NCBI GenBank assembly: GCA_000419465.1
Contig: ATTB01000002.1
Coordinates: 22,125-79,078, forward strand
From: an alpha proteobacterium SCGC AAA028-C07
GTDB taxonomy: Bacteria > Pseudomonadota > Alphaproteobacteria > Pelagibacterales > Pelagibacteraceae
Reading direction: 5' to 3'
DNA length: 56,954 nt
The position numbers and the translations under genes are program-made. The notes below the pieces were generated by a model that saw only the letters and a program-made list of their open reading frames with translations, had not been told where the DNA came from and made no database searches. Of the stretch, positions 8,823 to 18,688 are shown piece after piece; the stretch's first letter is position 1; every line of letters starts with the position of its first letter.

Positions 8823-9825
8823 TTTTGGATCTTAATTTAATTTGCCGATTAATGATAATTCTCACGTCGTTAAATATCGGATCTTCTAACCTTTTATTAA
8901 GTATTGTCCAAGTGTAAGGAATTAATTTTAAATATCTACTTTTCTTGTCTCGTTTAAAAAGCCTTGAAAATATTCCAATAATTTTCATAGCTCTTTGCAC
9001 TGACAGAATAGAAAATTCTTTCTTAAATTGCTGCATATTAAAATGCTTTTCTTTCTTCACTAATAATAAATAATAATTCAATAACTTTTCCTTCAACTCA
9101 GGACTAGTTTTAATCCTAACATCATCTATTAGGGAAAGTATGTCGTAAGCTCTTGAGCCAATCAAGGCATCCTGGGTATCAATAATACCAATATTATTTT
9201 TTGATCCTTTTTTATATTCCATCATATTTGAGACGTGAAAGTCTCTATGAACAAAACAATTATTCTTAATAAAATTATTCTTTAAAATTGATAGCAACAA
9301 TTCTCTTAATTTTTTAATTTTAGGATTATTTTTTATTTTAAGTATATGTGGCAAATACCAAATAAAAAATAAATCTATTTCTTTTTTTAATATTCTAAAG
9401 TTATATTTTTTAAATCGAAATATATTAGTTTTATAATTTATTCTTTGTAATTTAATTAAATATTTGATTAATGACTGATAAATACCAAATTTATTTTTAG
9501 ATTTTTTAATTAACTGAAGATAAGTTTTGTTCCCAAAATCCTGCAATAAAGCTAAACCATTTTTATAATCATAATCTATTACTTTTGGGGCACTAATCGC
9601 TTGTTTGCTTAAAAATTTATTAATTAAAACATAATTTAAAATATTAGACTTTTTTTCCTGTTCTGCGGAAGCAAGAATATAAGATTTATTTTTATAGTTA
9701 ATTCTAAAATATTTTCTAAAAGAAGCATCTCCTTTTATTTCTTTAATTTTATAATTTTCTATATAATTTTTTTTAAGAAAAGTTTTTATTATTTTTAATC
9801 TATTTTTTTTAATCATTAATATCAA
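8812..9825 (-). CDS. Aminoglycoside-phosphotransferase-like kinase (AmgK-like)
   Basis: 337 residues with the APH/choline-kinase fold. The N-lobe contains ASFRKYFRI and SYILASAEQE. The catalytic loop is FVHRDFHVSNMM (about 190-201), with HxDxxxxN intact, and the metal-binding segment is GIIDTQDALIGSRAYDIL. In alphaproteobacteria a gene of this family sits beside tsaE. The best-studied relative, AmgK, phosphorylates N-acetylmuramate/N-acetylglucosamine at the anomeric carbon for peptidoglycan recycling. That activity is plausible here but not proven by sequence. The gene is Lys/Ile/Asn-rich, about the most AT-biased in this operon. It overlaps tsaE by 17 bases and lysK by 11. Confidence 0.7.
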   Translation of the reverse strand: MILMIKKNRLKIIKTFLKKNYIENYKIKEIKGDASFRKYFRINYKNKSYILASAEQEKKSNILNYVLINKFLSKQAISAPKVIDYDYKNGLALLQDFGNKTYLQLIKKSKNKFGIYQSLIKYLIKLQRINYKTNIFRFKKYNFRILKKEIDLFFIWYLPHILKIKNNPKIKKLRELLLSILKNNFIKNNCFVHRDFHVSNMMEYKKGSKNNIGIIDTQDALIGSRAYDILSLIDDVRIKTSPELKEKLLNYYLLLVKKEKHFNMQQFKKEFSILSVQRAMKIIGIFSRLFKRDKKSRYLKLIPYTWTILNKRLEDPIFNDVRIIINRQIKLRSKNVN

Positions 9826-10264
9826 AGTCTAGCCATTTTCCTTTTCCATTAAACTCTAGAGATCTAAGATCTTTATCGGGATCATAAGTAAATTTAATTT
9901 GTAAAAATTCATTCAGTGAATTCATAGCAATTTCTGGCCATTCAATAATATTTATAAAATCTTTTGCTGTATCGAATAATCCTATATTTAAAATTTCTTT
10001 TTCTTTTTTTAATCTATAAAAATCATAATGGGCAATTTTTAAACCTTTTCCTAAATCATAATATTGAACTATATTAAAAGTGGGGCTTACAATTTCTTCT
10101 AAAGGATGTTGATTTTTTTGCTGTAAATAATGTATTAAAAATCTAGTAAATGTTGTTTTGCCAGTGCCTAAGTTACCACTGAGCAATATAAAGTCGTTTG
10201 GTTTTAAATTAATTGCGACAGCTTCAGCAACTTTTTTTGTGGAATCTAAAGATTTTAATTCCAT
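9809..10264 (-). CDS. tsaE: tRNA t6A synthesis ATPase TsaE
   Basis: A 151-residue P-loop protein with Walker A SGNLGTGKTTFTR (about 30-42), the conserved SPTFNIVQYY segment and the acidic HYDFYRL and IIEWPEI motifs typical of TsaE (YjeE). TsaE drives the TsaB/TsaD complex that puts the threonylcarbamoyl group on A37 of ANN-decoding tRNAs. The partner TsaB is encoded in this window at 53975; TsaD and TsaC are not seen. ahcY ends 10 bases upstream of its start, and the kinase gene overlaps its 3' end by 17 bases. Confidence 0.92.
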   Translation of the reverse strand: MELKSLDSTKKVAEAVAINLKPNDFILLSGNLGTGKTTFTRFLIHYLQQKNQHPLEEIVSPTFNIVQYYDLGKGLKIAHYDFYRLKKEKEILNIGLFDTAKDFINIIEWPEIAMNSLNEFLQIKFTYDPDKDLRSLEFNGKGKWLDFDIND

Positions 10265-10274
10265 TTAATTGAAA

Positions 10275-11564
10275 TTAATAACGATATGTATCTGGTTTAA
10301 AAGGTCCTTTTTCAGGAACGCTTATATAATCAGCTTGTTCTTTGGTTAATTTCGTAAGTTTTGCACCAACTTTTGCAAGATGTAACATCGCAACTTTTTC
10401 ATCTAAATGTTTTGGCAAAACGTAGACTTTGTTCTCATATTTGCCATTACTATTCCATAATTCAATTTGCGCAATGACTTGATTTGTAAAAGAAGCACTC
10501 ATTACAAAACTAGGATGTCCTGTTGCGCAACCAAGATTCACTAGTCTACCTTCTGCTAATAAAATAATTCTTTTTTTATCTGGAAATTCAATTTCATGAA
10601 CTTGTGGTTTTACTTCATTCCATTTGTAATTTTTTAATGCGCTTACCTGAATTTCATTATCAAAATGTCCAATATTACAAAGGATTGATCTATCTTTCAT
10701 TTTTCTCATGTGTTCGATGTTAACGATGTCCTTATTTCCTGTTGCTGTAACCACAATGTCAGCTGATGATATGGCCTCATCCATTAATACAACTTGATAT
10801 CCTTCCATTGCCGCTTGCAATGCACAAATTGGATCTGTTTCAGTAATCAAAACTCTTGCGCCACTTTGTCTAAGTGATGCTGCACTTCCTTTTCCAACAT
10901 CCCCAAATCCAGCAACTATAGCGACTTTTCCTGACATCATAACATCCGTTGCTCTTCTAATTGAATCTACTAAACTTTCTCTGCAGCCATACAAATTATC
11001 GAATTTAGATTTTGTCACTGAATCATTCACATTAATTGCTGGAATTAATAATTTATTATCTTTCTCTAATTTGTTTAAAGCCTTAACCCCAGTTGTAGTC
11101 TCTTCGGAAACTCCCTTAACATTTTTTAATAAATCTTTGTACTTATCGTGCAATAACATTGTTAGATCTCCGCCGTCGTCCAATATGAGATTTGGTTTCC
11201 AGTCTTTCTTTCCATTAATAGTTTGTTCAATACACCACCAATATTCTTCTTCTGTTTCACCCTTCCATGCAAATACTGGAATTCCTTTTGCAGCAATTGC
11301 GGCTGCAGCATGATCTTGCGTTGAAAATATATTACAAGATGACCATCTGACCTCTGCTCCTAGAGCCACTAAAGTTTCTATCAAAACTGCAGTTTGAATT
11401 GTCATGTGAAGACAGCCAATTATTTTTGCGCCTTTTAAGGGCTTGCTAGACTGATATTCACTTCTAATTGCCATTAAACCTGGCATTTCAGTTTCTGCTA
11501 GAGAAATTTCTTTATTACCAAACTCTGCTAGTTTTAAATCTTTTACTTTAAAATCTTGTGTCAT
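10275..11564 (-). CDS. ahcY: Adenosylhomocysteinase
   Basis: A 429-residue SAH hydrolase, which splits S-adenosylhomocysteine into adenosine and homocysteine and so completes the methyl cycle with metK, also in this window. Visible hallmarks are [16 protein letters not shown] near residue 50, the NAD-binding [11 protein letters not shown] near 220, NIGHFDNEI and the C-terminal KPDTYRY with the conserved Lys-Tyr end. Length is slightly below that of large proteobacterial forms. The 53-base gap upstream to chvG shows no clear SAH riboswitch; I looked for one and could not support it. Confidence 0.96.
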   Translation of the reverse strand: MTQDFKVKDLKLAEFGNKEISLAETEMPGLMAIRSEYQSSKPLKGAKIIGCLHMTIQTAVLIETLVALGAEVRWSSCNIFSTQDHAAAAIAAKGIPVFAWKGETEEEYWWCIEQTINGKKDWKPNLILDDGGDLTMLLHDKYKDLLKNVKGVSEETTTGVKALNKLEKDNKLLIPAINVNDSVTKSKFDNLYGCRESLVDSIRRATDVMMSGKVAIVAGFGDVGKGSAASLRQSGARVLITETDPICALQAAMEGYQVVLMDEAISSADIVVTATGNKDIVNIEHMRKMKDRSILCNIGHFDNEIQVSALKNYKWNEVKPQVHEIEFPDKKRIILLAEGRLVNLGCATGHPSFVMSASFTNQVIAQIELWNSNGKYENKVYVLPKHLDEKVAMLHLAKVGAKLTKLTKEQADYISVPEKGPFKPDTYRY

Positions 11565-11617
11565 TTAAAAAGTTAACTAACAATAAAACTCGGATATATC
11601 AATTTTATTTATGAAAT

Positions 11618-13153
11618 TTAATCTGCTATTGGTAAATCAATCTCAACTACAGCACCTCTTCTTCCTTCTTCATTTAAATTATACGCTTTAATGTGACCTT
11701 TGTGAGATTCGACTATATTTTTAACTATATTTAATCCTAGTCCAGAATGCAGACCAAACATTTCCTTTGGTCTGTTGCTGTAGAATCTTTCAAAAACTTT
11801 TCCGATATTACTTTCGTTAAATCCAGGACCTTCATCAGCAATAATTATTCTTGCATAATTATTAGCGCTCTCAATATTTATTTTTAGAGTACTTTTTTCA
11901 GGACTAAATGAAATAGAATTTTCTAATATATTAGAAATAACTTGTTCAATTCTACTTTCAAAACCAATAACAAAAGTTTTTTTCTTTATTAAATTATTAA
12001 TCTCTATTGAAATATTTTTTTTAGTATTATCAATAACCTGCTGATATTCATCTGCAACTTTTTTTATAAGTTTAATTAAATCAAATCTGGTTAATTGTAA
12101 TTTAGCTTCTAAAGCCTCACCTTTTAGCATGTTAGAATAATCTGTTATTAATCTTTCAATCCTCACAACATCATCATTTAAAATTCCAAGTAACCTAGTC
12201 TTTTTTTCTGCATCTTTTGCATTAGGTAACAGCTCTGATGCTGCTTTTAACGATGCTAATGGATTTCTAATTTCGTGTGTAAGATCAGATGCAAATCTTT
12301 CTGCAAATTCAATTCGTTTATACAAATTATCTGTCATCCCTGAGAGTGATCTTGATAAATTACCAATTTCATCTCGTCTTAGATTAATTCTATTAATAAT
12401 TTTATTGTCAGGGTGATCAGAACTTGCTGAAGTTGCGTAACGTCCTAAAATTCTAATTGGTTTAATAATATTTGCATTTAAAAATATTGAAAAAATTAAT
12501 ATGATAGTAGCAACGCTTAATGCCGTTCTGATAACAAAGTTTTTTCTTTCAACGACAGCATTTTCAATATCATTTGAGTCTTCCGAGATAACAATAAAGC
12601 CTTTATTTTCACCATTTAAAGTTAGAGAGGACAAGCTAACAACAACAAAATTATTTTTGATCTTTCTTGAAAAAGTTAAAACCTTATCAGATCCCAATAT
12701 ACTTAAATTATCATTAATAATTTTATTAAGTATCTTTTCTTCTTGTTGAGTAGTTAGATCTGGTGTGTCTGGTAAGTTGTCTGTTGTTAATTTTTTTTCT
12801 TGAACATCTGGTACTTTGTAAAATGGTTTAGCATTTATATCTAGGGAGTGAGCATCTACTATGATTTCTTTTTTTAGATCATAAATTCTAATTTGATTAA
12901 TATTTGGTAATAAATATTTATAATTTGCTAGAAAACTTTTAAGATTATCTCTCCTATAGGGAATACGCTGTAACTCCATGTTTAAAGCGATATTCTTAAT
13001 AAGTTTAGAATGTTCTTTCTTTTTGTTGCCAACAAGCTCAGGTTCGATTGACTGAAGATAAGAAAAAGTTGCTAAGATTAATATTGAAAAAAAAAATAAA
13101 TTTATAAATAAAAATCTTACTAATAAAGATTTTAAATTAACAGAAAATTTCAT
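11618..13153 (-). CDS. chvG: ChvG-type sensor histidine kinase
   Basis: A 511-residue membrane histidine kinase. One membrane segment lies at about 10-32 and a second at about 205-228, enclosing a periplasmic sensor region of about 170 residues. A HAMP-like linker follows, then the phospho-acceptor motif LTHEIRNPLASLK (His near residue 293) and an ATPase domain with NILENSISFSP, DEGPGF and the glycine-rich GLHSGLGLNIVKNI. Architecture and pairing with the adjacent OmpR-type regulator fit ChvG/ChvI (BatS/ExoS-like), the alphaproteobacterial system for envelope and acid stress. The periplasmic input cannot be read from sequence. It lies 5 bases downstream of chvI in the same operon. Confidence 0.85.
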   Translation of the reverse strand: MKFSVNLKSLLVRFLFINLFFFSILILATFSYLQSIEPELVGNKKKEHSKLIKNIALNMELQRIPYRRDNLKSFLANYKYLLPNINQIRIYDLKKEIIVDAHSLDINAKPFYKVPDVQEKKLTTDNLPDTPDLTTQQEEKILNKIINDNLSILGSDKVLTFSRKIKNNFVVVSLSSLTLNGENKGFIVISEDSNDIENAVVERKNFVIRTALSVATIILIFSIFLNANIIKPIRILGRYATSASSDHPDNKIINRINLRRDEIGNLSRSLSGMTDNLYKRIEFAERFASDLTHEIRNPLASLKAASELLPNAKDAEKKTRLLGILNDDVVRIERLITDYSNMLKGEALEAKLQLTRFDLIKLIKKVADEYQQVIDNTKKNISIEINNLIKKKTFVIGFESRIEQVISNILENSISFSPEKSTLKINIESANNYARIIIADEGPGFNESNIGKVFERFYSNRPKEMFGLHSGLGLNIVKNIVESHKGHIKAYNLNEEGRRGAVVEIDLPIAD

Positions 13154-13158
13154 TCTAT

Positions 13159-13860
13159 TTAACTAACATTCCAGCGATAGCCACTTCCATATCTTGTTTC
13201 AATTGCTGAAAATTTTGGATCAATCTTTTTAAATTTTTTTCTTATTCTTTTAACATGACTGTCTATAGTTCTGTCTTCAATGTCATTATCCTGCTTATAG
13301 GCAATATTCATTAAATAGGCTCTTTCTTTAACAACTCCAGGCCTTTTTGCTAACTCGTAAATAATCTTAAATTCAGTTGTAGTTAATTTATCGGGCAAAG
13401 TTTTTCCTCCCCATTCACATTCTAATTGCTCTGAGTCCAGGGTTAATCTTCCAACGGTTAAAATATTTTTTGGTTGTGAGGCAGTCTTAGGTTCTAACTT
13501 TCTAAATTGAACACGAATTCTCTCTATTAATACTTTAATAGAAAATCCACCAGACTTTTTAACATAATCATCAGCGCCTAGTTTTAATCCTAACAACTCA
13601 TCTACCTCATCGTCTTTAGAAGTTAATAAAATTATAGGTATAGAAGATTTTTTTCTTAATTTTTCTAATAATTCTTCGCCGTTCATTTTGGGCATCTTTA
13701 AATCTATAACTGCTAGATCAGGAGGATTACGCGTCATTCCGATGTATGCGCTTTCACCGTCAAGATAGGTTTGAACTTTAAATCCCTCATTCTCAAGCGC
13801 CATTGAAACGCTTGTTAAGATATTTCTATCATCATCGACTAGAGCGATTGTTTTATTCAT
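13159..13860 (-). CDS. chvI: ChvI-type OmpR-family response regulator
   Basis: A 233-residue regulator. The receiver domain (1-120) has ALVDDDRNI with the acidic pocket, the phospho-acceptor Asp near residue 53 (AVIDLKMPKMNGEE), a Thr at ILLTSKDDE and Lys at DDYVKKSGG. The winged-helix DNA-binding domain (about 135-230) contains LTTTEFKIIYELAKRPGVV and the recognition segment DRTIDSHVKRIRKKF. It is close in form to ChvI of rhizobia and Caulobacter. It is the first gene of the chvI-chvG operon; only 39 bases separate it from the polA stop. Confidence 0.88.
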   Translation of the reverse strand: MNKTIALVDDDRNILTSVSMALENEGFKVQTYLDGESAYIGMTRNPPDLAVIDLKMPKMNGEELLEKLRKKSSIPIILLTSKDDEVDELLGLKLGADDYVKKSGGFSIKVLIERIRVQFRKLEPKTASQPKNILTVGRLTLDSEQLECEWGGKTLPDKLTTTEFKIIYELAKRPGVVKERAYLMNIAYKQDNDIEDRTIDSHVKRIRKKFKKIDPKFSAIETRYGSGYRWNVS

Positions 13861-13899
13861 GTAAATTATTTTATAATAATATTTGTATAATCAAAAGTT

Positions 13900-16695
13900 T
13901 TAATGCGCAGTAGTCCAATTTAATCCTTCTTTAATGTCTACGCTTAAAGGAATAGAAAATTTATAGTCGGGTTCGGACGCTTTTGACATTATTTCGACAA
14001 TATCAGTTTTTGATTTTTTAATATTATCAGTAGAGGATTCGAATACTAACTCATCATGAATTTGCAAAAGCATTCTACATTTTAAATCTTGATCTCGAAT
14101 CTTTTGATCTATCTTTATCATTGCGAGTCTTAAAAGATCTGCTGCAGTTCCTTGTATTGGCGCATTAATAGATGCTCTTTCTTGAAAAGTTCTTAAAGTA
14201 TGATTTTTGTCATTAATATTTGGAAAGTTACATTTTCTACCAAATATTGTTTTTACATAACCATATTTTCTGCAACTTTTTAATGTTTCATTCATGTAAT
14301 CTTTTATTTCTGGAAATTTCTTAAAATAAGATTTTAAAAAAGATTCTGCTTCAGTGTTGGAAACTGAAATTTGTTTAGCAAGACCGTATGATGAAATTCC
14401 ATAGATAATTCCAAAATTAATTGCCTTTGCTTTTCTTCTCATTTCTTCATTAATTTCTGCGTGCTTTACTTCAAATATTTGAGCTGCTGTAATATTATGA
14501 ATATCTTCAGAATTTAAAAAACCTTTCTTAAGTTCCTTAACATCGGCCATGTGTGCAAGTATTCTCATTTCAATTTGACTATAGTCTGCTGAAATTAAAA
14601 AATTACCTTTGTCAGCTATAAATGCGGAACGTATTTCTTTTCCTTCTGCGGACTTAATTGGAATATTTTGAATGTTTGGATCGCTAGATGCAAGTCTGCC
14701 CGTATTGGTGGCTGCAAGTAAAAAAGAAGTATGAATTCTTTTAGTTTTTGGATCGATAAATTCTTGTAAACTGTCAGTGTAAGTATTCTTTAATTTAGAT
14801 TTTTGTCTCCAATCTAAAATAAGCTGAGGTAAATCATGTCCTTGGAAGGCTAAGTCCTCTAAAATATTAACATTGGTAGCGTAATTGCCTTTTTTTGTTT
14901 TCTTAGTGCCAACAATCTTTAGCTTTTTATAAAGAATATCACCGAGTTGTTTTGTGGATGCAATATTAAACTCTTCGCCTGCATGTTCATAAATTTTTTT
15001 TTCTAGAACTTTTAAATCTTTCTCAAATTTTAATGATAAATTTTTTAGAATTTTTTCATCAATCTTTATTCCGTTTTCCTCCATTTGAGACAACACTTCA
15101 ACCATTGGCTTTTCAAGTTCTTGATAAACTTTCAATACTTCTTCTTTAAAAATTCTATTATTAAAAAAATTATATAATCTTAAAGTAACATCTGCGTCTT
15201 CAGCCGCATATTCTGTTGCCTTATCAATATGAACCTTATCAAAAGTAACTTGTGACTTTCCAATACCAGCAACATCTTTGAAAGAAATTGTCTTATGATT
15301 TAAATGAATCTCAGAAAGCAAATCCATTCCATGACGATTTATTCCGGCATCCAACACATAAGACATTAACATGGTGTCTTCTATTGAATTTAAATGAATT
15401 CCATATTTTTTTAATATTCGAAAATCATATTTAATATTGTGTCCAATTATTTTTATACTTTTATCCTCAACAAAAGGTTTGATCTTTTTAATGACAGCAT
15501 CAATATCTAACTGAGATTTAATTTGTTTATCCTCTTTATTAGAATGATTTAAAGGAATGTAATAAGCATTCCCCTCTTTTACACATAAAGAAATACCCAC
15601 TAAATCTGCCTGTCTAATATTTAAAGAATTTGTCTCAACATCAACAACTAGAGCGCCTTTTTTTTCAGCTTCTTCTAAAATTTTTTCCAGCTCAGATAAT
15701 TTAAATACTGTTTTATAATTTTCTCTAGAAACTTTTATGCCTGCAGAAATAATGTCTTTTGTTTCTTCTAAAACAACATCTTCTTTATCTGTTTGTCCTC
15801 CATAAGCTTTTTCGATTCTTTCCAAAAGTCTGGTAAATTCCATTTTTCTTAAAAATGAAATAATTTTTCCTTTATCTAAGTCCTTAACTACAAAATCTTC
15901 AATTTTTTCAACTGTAGGAACATCATCTTTAAGTGTTACTAATTTCTTACTAATAAGAGCATTCTCTTTATTGTCGGAAATTGCCTGTCTTCGTTTTGGC
16001 TGTTTAATTTTATCTACATTCTTTAATAAGTTTTCTACTGAACCAAATTCATTAATTAACTCTGCGGCAGTTTTAACTCCTATGCTTGGAACGCCAGGTA
16101 TATTATCTGAACTGTCCCCTGCTAATGCTTGTACTTCAATAACTTTATCTGGGGTTACACCAAATTTTTCCTTAACCTCTTCAATGCCAATATCTTTATT
16201 TTTCATTGAATCAAAAAGCGTTGTTTGATCATCAATTAATTGCATTAAATCTTTGTCAGATGAAATTATCTTAACTCTTATATTTTTTTTTAGAGCTTCT
16301 TTTTTATATGTAGCTATCAAATCATCAGCTTCATAATTTTCCATCTCTATACTTGGTAAATTAAAAGCTTTTACAGCTTCACGTATAAAACTAAATTGAG
16401 GTATTAAGTCTTCTGGAGTTTCACTCCTATTTGCTTTGTATTCTGGATAAATATTATTTCTAAAATTCTTTCTAGCAGTATCAAATATAACGGCTATGTG
16501 AGTTGGTTTTTCATGACCATTTTTTGATTTTGCATCTTCTAGAAATTTGTAAAGCATATTGCAAAACCCGCTGACGGCCCCCACTGGCATCCCGTCGCTT
16601 TTTCTTGTAAGTGGTGGAAGCGCGTAAAAAGCTCTAAAAATATAACCAGAGCCATCAATTAGATAAAGAAGGTCTATTTTTTTAGAATTGGTCAT
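13900..16695 (-). CDS. polA: DNA polymerase I
   Basis: A complete three-domain Pol I of 931 residues for Okazaki fragment processing and repair. The 5'-nuclease domain (1 to about 300) starts with LIDGSGYIFRAFYALPPL. The 3'-5' exonuclease (about 330-520) keeps its metal residues: VVDVETNSL, IIGHNIKYDF and YAAEDADVTLRLY, so proofreading should be active, unlike in many thermophile or Gram-positive Pol I. The polymerase motifs are DYSQIEMRILAH (A), RRKAKAINFGIIYG (B) and QIHDELVFE (C). It is divergent from the ABC ATPase gene at 16744, with a 48-base AT-rich space between. Confidence 0.97.
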   Translation of the reverse strand: MTNSKKIDLLYLIDGSGYIFRAFYALPPLTRKSDGMPVGAVSGFCNMLYKFLEDAKSKNGHEKPTHIAVIFDTARKNFRNNIYPEYKANRSETPEDLIPQFSFIREAVKAFNLPSIEMENYEADDLIATYKKEALKKNIRVKIISSDKDLMQLIDDQTTLFDSMKNKDIGIEEVKEKFGVTPDKVIEVQALAGDSSDNIPGVPSIGVKTAAELINEFGSVENLLKNVDKIKQPKRRQAISDNKENALISKKLVTLKDDVPTVEKIEDFVVKDLDKGKIISFLRKMEFTRLLERIEKAYGGQTDKEDVVLEETKDIISAGIKVSRENYKTVFKLSELEKILEEAEKKGALVVDVETNSLNIRQADLVGISLCVKEGNAYYIPLNHSNKEDKQIKSQLDIDAVIKKIKPFVEDKSIKIIGHNIKYDFRILKKYGIHLNSIEDTMLMSYVLDAGINRHGMDLLSEIHLNHKTISFKDVAGIGKSQVTFDKVHIDKATEYAAEDADVTLRLYNFFNNRIFKEEVLKVYQELEKPMVEVLSQMEENGIKIDEKILKNLSLKFEKDLKVLEKKIYEHAGEEFNIASTKQLGDILYKKLKIVGTKKTKKGNYATNVNILEDLAFQGHDLPQLILDWRQKSKLKNTYTDSLQEFIDPKTKRIHTSFLLAATNTGRLASSDPNIQNIPIKSAEGKEIRSAFIADKGNFLISADYSQIEMRILAHMADVKELKKGFLNSEDIHNITAAQIFEVKHAEINEEMRRKAKAINFGIIYGISSYGLAKQISVSNTEAESFLKSYFKKFPEIKDYMNETLKSCRKYGYVKTIFGRKCNFPNINDKNHTLRTFQERASINAPIQGTAADLLRLAMIKIDQKIRDQDLKCRMLLQIHDELVFESSTDNIKKSKTDIVEIMSKASEPDYKFSIPLSVDIKEGLNWTTAH

Positions 16696-16743
16696 TAAAT
16701 AAATATTATCTTATAAATACAAAAATTATATTACATAATATTA

Positions 16744-17676
16744 ATGGAAAATTTTTTAGCACTAGAAATTACTAATCTTTCAAAAGAATTTAAAACAAAA
16801 CAAAATACAATCCATGCTTTAAAAAATATTAGCTTAAATGTTAATAAAGGAGAAATATTTGGTTTATTAGGTCCAAATGGTGCTGGCAAATCTACATTTA
16901 TAAATATTCTTGCTGGAACAGTTATAAAGTCTTCTGGTTTAGTAAAGGTATGGAATTTTGATCTAGATAAAAATCCTAGAGAGGTAAGAAGTTCTATAGG
17001 AATAGTTCCTCAAGAAACAAACCTTGATCCATTTTTTACTCCAAGAAAATTACTCGAAATTCAAGCTGGAATGTATGGGATAAAAGAAAGCGAAAGAATT
17101 ACAGATAAAATTTTAGAAATCACCATGCTTCAAGACAAAGCAGATTCCTATGCTCGAAGTTTATCTGGAGGAATGAAGAGAAGATTATTAGTTGCAAAAG
17201 CTCTCGTTCACCGTCCTCCTATTTTAATTCTAGATGAGCCTACAGCTGGCGTTGATGTAGATCTAAGACAGCAACTTTTAGAAAATATCCAGCAACTTAA
17301 CAAGCAAGGTGTAACTATTATTTTAACAACTCACTACCTACAAGAAGCCCAACAATTGTGTGACCGTATTGCAATTATTAATAATGGTGAGTTAATAGCA
17401 TTAGATAAAACTGAAAATTTACTAAATAATATCTTAACCAAAAAAATAATTTTTAAATTAAAAGTTCCTAAAAATATTGGAGAAAAACTGAAGTCCGGTC
17501 TTACAATTAACTACCCAAAACCAGACCTTATTAGCGTTACCTATAATAAAAATGAGAATAAAATTGAAGAAATCATATCTGAAGTTAAAGAAAAAAATAT
17601 TGAAATTTTGGATATTTTAACAGAAGATGCAGACTTAGAAGATGTTTTTTTAAAACTGACAAAAAAAAATGCTTAA
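16744..17676 (+). CDS. ABC transporter ATPase, ABC-2 (DrrA/YadG-like) type
   Basis: A 310-residue ATP-binding subunit. Walker A is GPNGAGKST (about 43-51), the signature is SLSGGMKRRLL, Walker B is ILILDEPTAGVD and the switch His is in LTTHYLQEAQQLCDR. The C-terminal extension ends DLEDVFLKLT, the ending of the DrrA/YadG/CcmA-like group that normally pairs with an ABC-2 permease. No such permease is adjacent; instead bioY begins 8 bases inside its 3' end. It does not look like an ECF-type EcfA/BioM ATPase, so it is not obviously the energiser of BioY. Its substrate is unknown. Confidence 0.85.
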   Translation: MENFLALEITNLSKEFKTKQNTIHALKNISLNVNKGEIFGLLGPNGAGKSTFINILAGTVIKSSGLVKVWNFDLDKNPREVRSSIGIVPQETNLDPFFTPRKLLEIQAGMYGIKESERITDKILEITMLQDKADSYARSLSGGMKRRLLVAKALVHRPPILILDEPTAGVDVDLRQQLLENIQQLNKQGVTIILTTHYLQEAQQLCDRIAIINNGELIALDKTENLLNNILTKKIIFKLKVPKNIGEKLKSGLTINYPKPDLISVTYNKNENKIEEIISEVKEKNIEILDILTEDADLEDVFLKLTKKNA

Positions 17677-18241
17677 TAACAAAACTCAAAATAAAAAACT
17701 TTTTTTATTAAAAGAAATTATGTGGTTGTTGCCCGTAATTGTTTTTTCAACTTTTATCATTATTTTGTCTGCTAAAACTAAAGTTCCATTTTATCCTGTG
17801 CCCATGACTATGCAAACGTTCGTAATCATGGCGATTGGTGTTGCTTTTGGAAAAAGAATGGGTCTTTTAATACTATTAACTTATTTTTTAGAAGGCTTGT
17901 TTGGTCTTCCAGTATTTGCTGGCACACCAGAAAAAGGTGTTGGATTGAGTTATATATTTGGACCAACTTGCGGATACTTAATGGGATATTTTATTACTGT
18001 GTATCTTTCTGGGAATATCAAAGATGAAGATAAAATTCTAACAAGAATTACAAAATTAATAATCGCAATTATCCCAACTTATGTATTGGGAGTTATGTGG
18101 CTTGGAACAATATTCGGTTGGAATGATTCTATTATCAAATTAGGAGTTGCTCCTTTTGTATTTGCTGAATTATTTAAAATAACTTTACTTGCATTATTAA
18201 TTCCACATATTTTTAAGTTAAAAAAATATTTAAAATCTTAA
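17669..18241 (+). CDS. bioY: Biotin transporter BioY
   Basis: A 190-residue membrane protein with six hydrophobic segments and BioY hallmarks: KVPFYPVPMTMQTFVI in the first loop, the Gly-rich LPVFAG...GVGLSYIFGPTCGYLMGY middle (shown in parts) and WLGTIFGWNDS near the end. BioY is the substrate-binding S component of ECF biotin importers, and some bacteria use it without the BioM/BioN energiser. Neither bioM nor bioN is seen here. It overlaps the upstream ABC ATPase by 8 bases, so they are co-translated, though the pairing may be only transcriptional. Confidence 0.9.
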   Translation: MLNNKTQNKKLFLLKEIMWLLPVIVFSTFIIILSAKTKVPFYPVPMTMQTFVIMAIGVAFGKRMGLLILLTYFLEGLFGLPVFAGTPEKGVGLSYIFGPTCGYLMGYFITVYLSGNIKDEDKILTRITKLIIAIIPTYVLGVMWLGTIFGWNDSIIKLGVAPFVFAELFKITLLALLIPHIFKLKKYLKS

Positions 18242-18262
18242 ATTCTTAATATCTAATTATAA

Positions 18263-18688
18263 ATGTTCAAAAACCTTTTGGGTTCTTGGTATTTAAAAAA
18301 AAAAATATCGAATGGCTTTTTAGGCGAAGGTTTGGTGTTTTTAAAATCTAAAAAATTAAATAACTTTCATTATGAGGAAAAAAGCTTAATTCACAAAAAA
18401 GGTAATGGGAATGCAATATCTGGTTATCAAAAGTTTGATATCGTTGAAAATAAGAATTTTATAAAATTTTATTTTTTACTAGGTGATAAAAAAAATAAAA
18501 TTTATCAAAAATTTAATAACAACTTCAAAGAGAATCTTGTTTCTTGGTATTTTTGTAAAAAAGATACCTACAAAACATACTTAAGAGTTATAAATAATAA
18601 TTTATTTAAAATAGATCACTTAATAACAGGTCCAAACAAAAGAATATTAATACAAAATACTTATTTCAGGTCTTGTAAAAATAATTAG
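18263..18688 (+). CDS. DUF6314-like protein of unknown function
   Basis: A 141-residue, strongly Lys/Asn-rich protein with no signal peptide or membrane segment. Its layout resembles DUF6314: an opening GSWYLKKKI, a middle YEEKSLIHKKGNG (family: Y-E-G-L stretch), a paired-strand segment FIKFYFLLGD, and the ending HLITGPNKRILIQNTYFR, which fits the family's 'W.v.GP.K.y...t.Y.R' close. The predicted all-β pattern would give a lipocalin-like barrel. No biochemical role is known to me. It follows bioY by 21 bases and ends one base before the convergent regA. Confidence 0.5.
   Translation: MFKNLLGSWYLKKKISNGFLGEGLVFLKSKKLNNFHYEEKSLIHKKGNGNAISGYQKFDIVENKNFIKFYFLLGDKKNKIYQKFNNNFKENLVSWYFCKKDTYKTYLRVINNNLFKIDHLITGPNKRILIQNTYFRSCKNN

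Noticed and set aside
11565-11617. SAH riboswitch before ahcY
   Set aside because: The 53-base spacer lacks a GC-rich paired core and shows no stable stem-loop that I could recognise.
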